DNA of 64,000 nucleotides, taken from Smittia aterrima. Lineage: Eukaryota; Arthropoda; Insecta; Diptera; Chironomidae. Made by a program: the position numbers and the translations under genes. The stretch is from contig CP093830.1 in assembly GCA_033063855.1 (NCBI GenBank), forward strand, positions 19,716,854 through 19,780,853, given 5' to 3'. The stretch's first letter is position 1. Each line of letters starts with the position of its first letter. The notes beneath the pieces were generated by a model, which saw only the letters and a program-made list of their open reading frames with translations, was not told the DNA's origin and ran no database searches. This document shows, piece after piece, positions 1-9,653 of the stretch.

Positions 1-3000
1 CATCGACCAGACTGGGGAGACGATAATTTGACAAATCTTTCCTCATAATGTCGTCTTAAGTGACATGTGAAATTTATAAACTTTCCGACAATTGATTTTG
101 TCGATTTTTAATGAAGCCCCGAACGAAGTTCTTGGATAATTCACATAATTGCTTAATTTGAATTGAGGCTCTTCGACTCATTAAGAAGTTATTCAGATCG
201 GAAGTTATTCGAACATGAACAAAAGTTTCTTTTTGCTGATCGCAAATCAACCTCATCATGATGATTATAAATGCTTCGATTTCCGACTGCAAGGAAAACA
301 CCTAAACCGACGATGACGATGAGAACTAATGAGTCCTAACGATGTCCTGATCAAAGCCTGGAAATCAATTAATTAGACGTTCAATTTGGATCGGAATTGT
401 GCGATAATTAATAGAAATTTGAGGATAAATTGGAAAATTGAAATCAATTGAATGTGCTTATGGCCGGTTGAAAGAAGCACTGATGACAATCGACGGGAAA
501 GGGATCGAGGAAGATGTGAACATTGCAGACGACAAGAGACGAGAAACAGTCGCGAGTCGAAATCATGGTCGGTCACACTAGAAACGCAACCTTAATGAAC
601 ACGCGAGCATTAGCGCAATTTATCATTGCGATTAGCGAGCAGTTATCAGCGAGGATTGTAAACAAAACTTCTCTGTTGGGACAGCGAATTTATTTGTAAA
701 TTATTCTCTCGCCGAAGAGTTTCATTTGTTGTTTTCTAAAAGTGGAAAAGCTTTGCTACAACCACCACACTCATTGGGGCTCGAACTTGGTTAGGAGAAT
801 CATATGAGGTTCGAAAAACAATGTAATAAGCTGAACAATTACCCGAATAATATTTATTTACTAACGGAATGCTTCTGCCACTGCTTTAAATTGCTTCACC
901 ACCACGGAATTGAGCAAGCAGCCGAGAAAAAACTGCGGCAGCGAACGAGCAGTAAAAGTATTTTATTGTCCTAGCGATACGAATGTTGCCGCTTTTCGGG
1001 TAGGCGAACGAGAGGAATTTGCAATAAATTTGATTCTGTTTATACGGAATTAGCAATAATTATATCGCTGCGAAAGTATCGTTTGGGGAGAAAGTTGCAG
1101 CAAGGCTAGGCTAGTTGGAAGAGTTCGATTCGAATTTAATTATAGAAACTTTTAATTGATAGATTCGCTTGTGTGTTTGTCTCTCCGATATCAATTGCAA
1201 GCTCTCTGTTGAAATTGTATCCAATATCCTAAGTCACAACGCAAAAAATGTTTACGAGTTGAAATTTCTTCCTCGAAGACAACTTGAATAATAAACAACA
1301 AATTCCTGCACATCAGCATCGTGAGGTATGCGATCATATTAAATTGATTATAGCGTGAGTGCGCTTATAAAGCAAGGGAGCTTGTAAAACAAGCTTTTTA
1401 CGCTGCTTCTACTTAGAAGTTTGTTTATTGAATTATTATGATTTGCTGTATCAGATTTCCATATGAATAATGAAGTATAATAATGTTTTATTACTCGTTC
1501 TCGTGCTGGTGTAGTGACAACTCATAACAATGTTGTTTAGCATGAAAAACTAACATGAAATTACCCTTTTTCACAATGGGTGGCGGATGGAGCCGAGAGA
1601 GAGGGGAAGAGTTCATAGAGAATGGTTCAAAATTGTTGAAATATTTCAGATCATTTAAGGACATTCCCTAACATTCCTTAATATTCAAAAAGTTTCGAAA
1701 ACTTTTATCTTTTAAAAGCTTATAAAGTTCTCTCTAGGAAAACTTTTTTTTTGTTTGGTGCGTTTTTCTGGTTTGATAATTCCATTTGACAAATTGATGA
1801 AATTGCGAATGGAATTTGGGAATCTCGCTTGATTCATTTTTTCCTCACTCGCTTGCTCGCTCAATCCGCTCTACACAAATGGCTAGAAATAGTGTAAAAT
1901 TGACATATCATTCGCTGACTGCAAAAATAAATCCTCAAAATCGCATTTTGTGTCGCGGGAAAATGTTTTGGTTTACATTGTTGTGGAATTAAATTGCGGC
2001 TTATTCTCCTTTTTTTGTTGTTCGCCACTCAGAGAGAGAGAAAAGGCTGTTGCAGGCGACAATTCGCGTTCATTTTTTGTCTTTTCCTTTTATTCCTCCT
2101 GCTCGTTCTCGATAATTTAATTTGCGAAAGTTTTTCCGAATTAATCCGCGAATAGAATGCAACGGCAACAACGGCGCGCGGTTTTTTCGCATTCAATTTC
2201 GCATTTATGGAAATTAAATTAAATTGTGTGAATTGAATATTGAAATAATTACAATTGTATTTTTGAGCGATTTATGGCTTATGCCGCACTCAATAATTTT
2301 CATCCCGCGATGCATGGAATTAATGGTCGCTTAATGCTGCCGAATACCTGCGTCGACAAATTTCATCCTTTCATTCATTTCCCTTCCTTCGGTCACATTT
2401 AATTTTCAAAGTGTTCATAATTTACACGCTTAATTTGTCCATTCTCATCTCTGATGCGGTCTCGTTGTGACGGAACGAAGCGTCAACGGCGATAAAAAAA
2501 GTGATTCGTTTTGGAGGAGAGAGAAAGAGGAGTAAATTTCATGGCAACTTTCTGGCATAACTGATGTCGTGTGTGATGTGTGAACAAGAGAGGTCGTGAT
2601 TACAGTGATTTTTGAGTTATGAATGGCGGGGGTTGAAGAGGAAAATAGCAAACGCTTGATGAAAAGTTGTTAAACTGTTTGCTTTGAACTGACAAACCCG
2701 AATTTTAATTCGACCAGAAATTTAGATTTCCATAAAAAAAAGTTTACATCGAAATGTGTTTTAGGAGGAAAGAGCTTAGACAACAGAAGGAAACGTCTGC
2801 GAAGTGTCATGTTTGAGGCGATGAATGAATGTGTGAAAAATCTCTTAAATTTAATTAATTTTCGGAAAAACATTTGATGTCGTTGGCCAACACTTGACGG
2901 ATGAGATCTCTGATTTTTCCTGTGGTCATGCAAATTTTCTGCTTAAATATTTGAATGTTTGTCTATCGTTGTGGAAAAGTTTCCGCATCGCTCCGTGACT

Positions 3001-6000
3001 CTCTTGACGTTTTTAATTGCATTTTTTTTTTCGTGTTACGAAATAAATGTCTAGAGAATGTTAACTCAAACACAAAGCAAAAGATGATTCGATGATAACC
3101 TCGAAGGAATTGAGAGAAGATGAATCAAACATCGATTGATTTGCCTTTGTTCCTTTCATTCACACTTCATCAATTTTCTTCAACAAATCCACAAATTTCT
3201 TTTGGGGATATTTTTAAATTAATATTTTTCCTTCCTTCCTTCGTTCTCATCTCACACTTCTTCGTTCCTTAATGATTTTCAACGAAATCAATAGTTGAGA
3301 TGGAAAACAAAGTCGAGTACATGATTTAGCACCGCCCAAAGTGAAACTCAACGGCTTGCCAGTGAACGAAGTTTCTACGAGTCGAGAGAGATTATAATTT
3401 GCAGCAGTTGAACGCAATGCAAGGCGAGGAAAACTTATGGGATTGTTACGTAGTGATGAGCAATGATGAAACAATCAAACAATCATTATTTCATGTGCAA
3501 GCGATTTGAAAATGTAAATACTTGTTAATATTTTCCACATGGCAAAATGTTTTATTCCTCAGTATTCCTCCAGTGCGGCAGATGCACCAGTCGAAAGCCG
3601 ATTTAAGGTAAATGTATTGCAAAGCGAGAGGGACGGAGGGAGTGAGAGAGAGGAGCTTAGATGTGTGTTGGATTTTAAAACCGTTCACGTAGTGAGTGAG
3701 CTTGCTTGCACTTTTTGCACTGAATAAATGACAAGATTTTGTTTTAATGTAATTGCTTCATGAATTTTCCATTGAATTTTCCTTGTGCAATATTCTAACG
3801 GCTCGCTTTCCACTACGACATGAGCATAGGAGATTTGAAAATAATTTAATTTTGAATCTTCCGATGGACGAAGGAGGCAAGGGAACGACAATCCGATCCT
3901 TCAAGATTTATTCTGATTTGATAAGGATTATGAGTTTAAAGATTCCATTTTCGGATACTTTCATCTCCCCAAAGGATTGTTGCGTGTGCTTCCTGTGTCA
4001 TTGTCTTGAGAGATTCTTCCCTTTTCAAATTGTATCAGAATTTTCTCTGAATTGATTCAAATAAGAAGAAGAAGAAGCTTTATCTGATGAAAATGTTTCG
4101 TATTTATTCTTGCGTATTGATTTTAAAGTCTTTTGTTTGCTTTGAAAAACGTGAACTCGTAAATATTTATCGAGCCTGGGTGTAAGTGTCTCGTTTTTAT
4201 TGTCAAAGCTACTCTCGCTCACTCCTTCTACCTTTTGTCGCATGAAGAAAGCAGCAAAGATACGAAGAAGAGAAAGTATAAGGAAACAAACGTTTGTTTG
4301 CAATTCTTACCATCAATTTATTTGAAAAATAAGATGTGTTTAACATTGGCATACAGAATCAAGAACGAACTGCTGGGATGTGATGAGATGTTTGCCTCAA
4401 AACCTGTCGACACAAGTAGAAATAAAAATTCTTCGTCTTTCCTTCCTCACCAGCCCTGAGCCTCCTTTTGTGGAGCACAAGAAGGAAAAATTGCATTTCT
4501 CTCCTTCTTCTTCTTCTTCTTACGTTGCAGCAGTTTTTGAATATATGACGACTCTCAATGCCTGAATGTCTAGAGAGGAGAATATAGCACTGCCGGGGTT
4601 GAAGGTACGCAGTGATTTTTGCAGGAGGAAAACTCGAAAGAAAAACATGAACATACTGGTTGGTGTATAAGAAATGACAACATTAAGAATGGAAAACTTT
4701 GCACTCTCGAAGTAGAAAACTTGAAATTTAAATGGAATTTAGATTTTCAATCAGTTCGCTGTTTATGACGTTTTGTTGTGAGAAGATTTTCGGGATTTCT
4801 CTCGTCACAGCGAAAAATTTTCATTTCAAACTTTCGACGAGGAAAATTTTTGTTTTTCTTAGTCAAGCGTTGAGTTTCTTCGATTTCTCTCTTGTAACAA
4901 ACGAAACCAATTTTACTTCGTTGAAAGTTTCTGAAGACGAGAATGGAAGAAGGGAAACCTGATCTGACATCGCCACAATACGCAACATTCGAACATGAAC
5001 TGTTTTCAAATAAAGTCACATCGAATTTGTGCGAAATGCTTTGCGAAGGAGAGTGAGAGAGTTAGATGAACTAATCAAATAACCATGCGGACTGCATTTT
5101 AGGCGAGGTAATCCAACGTTATTATTGATAAACATAAGAAATATTTCGATCCATCCTGAGCATCTCATGTCCTTCGGCATCGTCACGCGGGCACAACGTT
5201 AGTTATTGATAATAATCAATAATATTTTAGAAGTTTTAAAACGTAAACACACAAATCTCCTGCTGGTCCTATCAGTGTTTTGTTGGAGACGACGGTTGTT
5301 ATTCTGTTGTATTACAATAACTTAATTTGATTACTCGTGTTGTGTGTCGTCTCTGACAATTTTCAAATGCCTAAGCACAAACACACGTAATGTGGAAATC
5401 GAATAACAGGTTTGATTATTTGGTATTCCGTATATTTGTGAATATTTTTGCATAAATCTATGCAGAATTTCCGATAATATCTTTTTCATCAGAGTGTCAT
5501 AGCATTTATTGAAAGTGCGAGAGAGCGCCGGTCAGCATTGCAATGCTCTTTCCCTGAATATCTAAATAGGATTCCTCTTTACATCCATCCGGTCGCCTCG
5601 GCTGCTTAATTATTCACACAGTTTTAAGCATAAAATGCGTTTGAGAGTGATGCATTCCGACAAAAAGTATTTGAAGTATTTCCGAATTGCCGATGGGGGC
5701 GACCGAAGAGGGAGATTGTAATTCGAAAGGATTATTCAATTTCGTTTTTGAAGTAAATTGTCGTTTTCGTTTAGACATTCGAGGCAAGAAGTAAATTTGC
5801 ATTCACTGGTACGACACGACTCTCAACATTGGATTTTCTGGATGATGGCCAAATGCCGAGCGATATTGTAAAGACCGTCGACGAATGGGAGGAAAGGAAG
5901 AAGAATTGAATGCTCAAGTTTTATGAGACAAAAAAAAAATCTAAATTTTTCCTTCCTTCTCTCAATGGCAGAGAAAAAAAGTCCTCAGACAAGTCTGAAT

Positions 6001-6220
6001 AAGCCATAAGAGTATTATCAGTTACATCCAATGGATATCGGATGAAGCAAAATGTGAACTATGAAAATTTAATTATATGAAAGGTCATTTGACATTTAAT
6101 TCTCCGATCGAGAGAGGATTTTTATTCAATTTGATATTCTCATCGAATTTTTATGTGTGTCGTTCTTTAATAAAAGCTCGAGATTTAAAGAAATTGAGGT
6201 TCAAGGGTAAAATAAGAGTT
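1..6220. other. Non-coding part of duplication copy 1
   Basis: I see no gene here. Open frames are short, many lack an ATG, and several are broken by indels when compared with 56718-62930. The sequence is AT-rich with small homopolymer and pyrimidine tracts, for example a TTC run near 4506-4520 and a GAA run near 4065-4077. The equivalent region of copy 2 also holds nothing recognisable. Confidence 0.6.
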
Positions 6221-6283
6221 TTCAAATGCAAAAATAAAAGAAAATAGATGCTTGATAAAGTCTTATGTTCAAAACCACAATAA

Positions 6284-6358
6284 CTTCGACGGGATTCGAA
6301 CCCGATACCTTTGGTATCTTTTATTGCCAAACGCTTACTAACTAAGACAACGAGATCT
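6284..6358 (-). pseudogene. tRNA-like unit A (copy 1)
   Basis: On the minus strand it has a D-arm-like segment (TTAGTTAGTAAGCG) followed by a T-arm CGGGTTCGAATCCCG. The acceptor arm does not pair. The flank motif CTAAAACGTTTAT (plus strand) lies at 6374-6386. A short TTTT run about 12 nt past the 3' end could act as a Pol III stop. It is the best-preserved unit between the copies, matching 62993-63066 closely. Confidence 0.55.
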
Positions 6359-6542
6359 GCACAGCCGCAGCGACTAAAACGTTTATTTAGGTAATTTTTC
6401 TACGGAAAGAAGAGAAATCTCTTAACTGCTATGAATTTGATTTTTTTTAAGAAATTTGCTTTGATATGAGAAGTTTTTCTAAACTGTTTTAAAAATGCGA
6501 GGAAATTTAAAAAAAAAGGTGACCATAATATGCGAAAAAATT

Positions 6543-6619
6543 CAGTTGATGGGATTCGAACCCAGTCTTGGTGTGAGTCCGCAAGTCGACCACTTCGTAA
6601 CCAAGCCAATGAAATCTGC
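6543..6619 (-). pseudogene. tRNA-like unit B (copy 1)
   Basis: Minus strand: A-box-like TGGCTTGGTTACGAAGTGG and T-arm CTGGGTTCGAATCCCA, followed after a few bases by TTTTTT at 6535-6540, a plausible Pol III terminator. The acceptor ends do not pair. The flank motif found beside units A, C and D is degraded here. Confidence 0.55.
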
Positions 6620-6700
6620 AGATGCGACCTGCTTAAATCTCTATTTCAATTATTTTTCTTTGAGATTCTTGAAATTTTATATTTTACAAATACTTAAAAT

Positions 6701-6956
6701 CAAGGGGAAAATAACTGCAGTAAACCGATTTTTACTTCAAGCAGTAAAACTTTTACTTCTGCAGTAAAACTATATATTCACCTTTTTTACTGCATCAACA
6801 AATAATATCAGAATCGTCAAGGGGAAAATATTTGAAGAAAACCGATTTTTGAATGATGAGTGCAGTAAATCTGTGCAGTAAAAGTCGAATTTTGGTTTTA
6901 CTGCAGCAGTAAAAGTTTTACTAAATCATACTTTTACTGCAGTTATTTTCCCCTTG
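6701..6956. mobile_element. Non-autonomous hAT-like MITE
   Basis: This 256-bp element is flanked by the direct repeat CTTAAAAT at 6693-6700 and 6957-6964. Its ends are perfect 24-bp inverted repeats (6701-6724 and 6933-6956) starting CAAGGGGAAAATAAC. Copy 2 has the pre-insertion site with a single CTTAAAAT at 63408-63415, which proves insertion. An 8-bp target duplication matching nTnnnnAn and a CA-G-rich terminus are hallmarks of the hAT superfamily. It has no coding capacity. Inside are about nine copies of CAGTAAA in both orientations and a second, direct copy of the left end at 6818-6850. Confidence 0.9.
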
Positions 6957-7045
6957 CTTAAAATTAATGAATGAATTAGAGCGTGAGATTATTAAATTTC
7001 AATTTAAATGCAAAAAAAATATTTAACGTAAGAAATCAAGTCTAA

Positions 7046-7128
7046 TGTATGATTGGGATTCGAACCCAGATTCGAACAAAGTCCGAGGCGTTATTTCTAA
7101 CGTATGCTAAATAAGCCAAAGAAATCTT
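7046..7128 (-). pseudogene. tRNA-like unit C (copy 1)
   Basis: Minus strand: A-box-like TGGCTTATTTAGCATACG and T-arm CTGGGTTCGAATCCCA. The flank motif CTAAAACGTTTAT is at 7142-7154. The MITE lies between this unit and unit B, about 90 bp outside the tRNA-like part. Confidence 0.5.
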
Positions 7129-7465
7129 CAAAAAAATCTTGCTAAAACGTTTATTACAGAAAGCTTACGATGTAAAAATATTTTCTGAAGTTCTATAGAA
7201 ATACTTTGTTTAAAAAAATTTAGAGACAATTTTTATCCGCGTTCAAGTTAACCTCATTTAAAATTTTCGATCTTAAAAGCGCAATTTGTGAGAGCGTGAA
7301 GTCGATCAAAGCCGACGAAGTAACAGAATGTAACTTTCTACCTGTTCTGGTTATGATGCGAAACTCTTTTATTATTAGGATGAAAAAAAAAGTAAGTAGT
7401 CGATGAGGGGACTTGAACATGTTAATCGACTTCAAAAAACAACTTAAAAGCTCGTAACCATGTTC

Positions 7466-7538
7466 TTTGCATGGGATTCGAACCCAGTCTTCAAAGAACT
7501 CTGCAACGTTTGCATATTGAACCACTAAGAACTGCAGT
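7466..7538 (-). pseudogene. tRNA-like unit D (copy 1)
   Basis: Minus strand: a degenerate D-arm (TTAGTGGTTCAATATGC) and an intact T-arm CTGGGTTCGAATCCCA. The flank motif CTAAAACGTTTAT is at 7548-7560. A weaker T-arm-like relic (GTTCAAGTCCCC, minus) lies about 50 bp away near 7405-7418. Confidence 0.5.
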
Positions 7539-7560
7539 CAAATTTAGCTAAAACGTTTAT

Positions 7561-8737
7561 ATGAGCAAACACAGTTTCTGAATGAAATCAATGAAAAAGT
7601 AATGACTGAGAACTATTGTTTTATAACAAGAGCCTCGAAACTAATTTGTAAAAAAAACTTTTTTCAAGAATAAATTCAAACTAAAAGTTTCTTGTATTTC
7701 TTCAATCCTTTGAACTTAAGAATGTACAGTCAAGCAGAATTGAGAGTCGAATCGTTTTCTTCTGATCAATAAGATCGCCTTCTTAATCATTTTCTTCCTC
7801 AATGGTCAAAAGTTCAATTCTCGAGGTTCCGAGAAATTACACACCAAGCTAAAACCAATCTAAGATGGAAAATTCATTGAACTATGAAATGTTTCGCTGA
7901 CTGAAACGAGAAGAATCCTCTCTCTCTCTTTCTCTCTCTCTCCTCGACTCGAAGTCTTCAACGATGATTGCTTTTATTTTGTGTTTTAATATTGGCAAAG
8001 CAAAATGTTACGTCGATATCTTGAGAGAAACGTCTTTTTAATGCGAATTTTGAAAGCGATGCAGAAACGACGTGATACAACACAAAAGGAGCAACTCGAT
8101 ATTAAAAATTTAATACTTTTCATTCATAAGCAGATTTCGACTTCGACTTCTAAATCATATTTTGCTAAGCATGAAACGAGCAGCAGCAATTTTCTTAAAA
8201 CGCTGTCAATTTTATCATATCCGGAGAAGAACAACAGAAGGCAGTTTACAATGAAAGAGGGAATTATGAATATTCGAGTCGAACAATGTGTTTTCCTTTC
8301 TCTTCGCTCTTCAAAAAATAAAAGTTTTCCGTAAAATTTTACTGTTTTTGAGAAATTGTCGCCCCAAGCTCGGTCGAGGGAGAAATTTTGCAAAAATAAT
8401 TGATTGTCGAATATTTGAGTTGGAAAAACAAGTCCCGGTCGTTTGTGAATCGAAAACAGCAGCAGCAGTTCGTTTAAAGTTTTTTTTTTGTTGCTACTTC
8501 TCCAATTTACACATGAATACTTTGTTACAATTGTTGTAATTAAAGCGGGTTTGTGTTTTATTTTCCTGGCAATCAAACGAAGAGTTTTTTTAACAAAATT
8601 TTCCATTTGACAACATTCAACTAAATGCTGTGTCTCTCTTCTTTCATGCATGAGGGCTAGCGAAATAATTTGTAGTTACATTGTAACTCAAATCCAAACG
8701 AATTTGTTGTCATGACGAGCGAAAACTCTGTTCGAGA
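7561..8737. other. Stretch without recognised gene, left of gap
   Basis: It holds a CT-rich microsatellite at about 7918-7943 and AT-rich sequence. A long minus-strand open frame at 8124-8651 has no ATG context, no domain and no splice logic that I recognise. Nothing else is supported. Confidence 0.5.
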
Positions 8738-8837
8738 NNNNNNNNNNNNNNNNNNNNNNNNNNNNNNNNNNNNNNNNNNNNNNNNNNNNNNNNNNNNNNN
8801 NNNNNNNNNNNNNNNNNNNNNNNNNNNNNNNNNNNNN
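8738..8837. other. Assembly gap of 100 N
   Basis: Exactly 100 unknown bases, the usual placeholder for a scaffold join of unknown size. The right flank is rich in GTCTT-type repeats (8842-8875), and a 19-bp unit beginning cgtctaaaa is repeated about 2.3 times at 8961-9005. Tandem sequence may have caused the break. Confidence 0.98.
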
Positions 8838-9511
8838 GCGAGTCCCGTCTTTGACGTCTTGTCTTTGTTTGTCTTCTTACGCGACAACATTTCTTAATAA
8901 AATCGCTGATCACAAATAAAATTAGAAAATATGCAGAAAAAAAGACAACAAAACAGAAATCGTCTAAAACTCGTCGAAACGTCTAAAATTCGTCAAAACG
9001 TCGAGGGAAGCTTAAAAGCTCACAACTTTTTCAAAAAAAATTCGCTGATTCTGGAATTTTCTTAATTAAGCTTTCTAATCAAAGCTAAGATGTTAATCTG
9101 TCAATAAGTAATGCTTCTTCAAAGTATGTTAACAGTAAGAAGAAAGCTAAATTGTCTCGATAAAAGCATTGCTGACAACTTCCAATAAAAATAAAAAACT
9201 TTGTTTAAGATCTGCACTTTATTTTTAAAAAAATCATTTAAAGTTACATTTAAATAAGGCGAAAGTTCGTTGATTATATGAAAAGTTAAACATTGAATTA
9301 TTAAGTCTTAATCACTAAGAGAACATGAAGGTTTGTTAAATTAATTTACTGCAAACGTGAGAGATTAAACTTCACATCAGACAAAAAAATTAGAAAAATG
9401 ATTTTGTGAGAAACTTCAAGTTTGAGCTTTCACGGAAGAAATTGTTTAATCTTGTGAACTTTATCATTTTTAAATTGCTTTCTATCTTGATAGTTACTGT
9501 CGGCATTTGCA
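8838..9511. other. Gap flank and 3' flank of the first cuticle gene
   Basis: It starts with low-complexity GTCTT-rich sequence and a short 19-bp tandem repeat, then AT-rich sequence downstream of the minus-strand CPAP1 gene. No coding potential is seen. Confidence 0.5.
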
Positions 9512-9517
9512 TTTATT
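9512..9517 (-). promoter_or_regulatory. Likely polyadenylation signal of CPAP1 gene 1
   Basis: AATAAA on the minus strand about 140 nt past the stop codon, the first clear signal after the gene. Confidence 0.5.
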
Positions 9518-9653
9518 TTAAGAAAATCTAAAGCTTAATGAAATTTATGACTAGAAAAGCTTTTGATAAAATTGCACAATCAGCCTAAATGTGCTTGAGA
9601 TATTTTTTCTTCTCAGCAAATTGCAATGCTTCGCTTAATGTCTATCAAGAAAG

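Larger units (their letters stand above)
6224..7560 (-). repeat. Tandem array of decayed tRNA-like units (copy 1)
   Basis: Four units lie in the same direction, each reading on the minus strand as a conserved 5' flank ATAAACGTTTTAG, then an A-box-like segment, then a B-box GGGTTCGAATCCC. Toward their 3' side they share a TTTTTGCATTT-like stretch. B-box centres lie near 6297, 6555, 7060 and 7477, giving a period of about 250 bp if the inserted MITE is subtracted. A fifth, weaker B-box-like site lies near 7411. None folds a good acceptor stem, so they are not functional tRNAs. A tRNA-derived repeat family amplified in tandem fits best. Confidence 0.7.
1..7604. repeat. Long direct duplication, copy 1
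   Basis: This stretch matches 56718-64000 base for base in the same orientation, with scattered substitutions and small indels. Position 1 pairs with 56718 and 7604 with 64000, so both copies are cut by the window edges and the true length is unknown. Copy 1 is about 320 bp longer, mostly because of a 264-bp MITE plus target duplication near 6700 and an extra block of about 60 bp near 7210-7280. Differences are clustered: 4240-5975 shows only two substitutions that I found (5147 and 5541), while the tRNA-like array at the end is much more divergent. It may be a segmental duplication or two haplotypes assembled in tandem. Confidence 0.97.

Noticed and set aside
770..812. Possible extra B-box (GTTCGAGCC, minus strand) near the left end
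   Set aside because: No A-box or paired T-stem, and copy 2 has lost bases within it. Likely coincidence.
6284..6358. Functional tRNA gene
   Set aside because: The T-arm is good but the acceptor ends do not pair and the D-stem has mismatches, so a working tRNA is unlikely.
7918..7943. CT-rich tract as a regulatory element
   Set aside because: It is a simple microsatellite. GAGA-type sites are common in this composition and no gene start lies near it.
8124..8651. Longest open frame in the window (175 codons, minus strand)
   Set aside because: It has no recognisable domain. It is rich in F, K and L as expected from AT-rich chance frames. No splice or polyadenylation context supports it, and it lies next to the gap.
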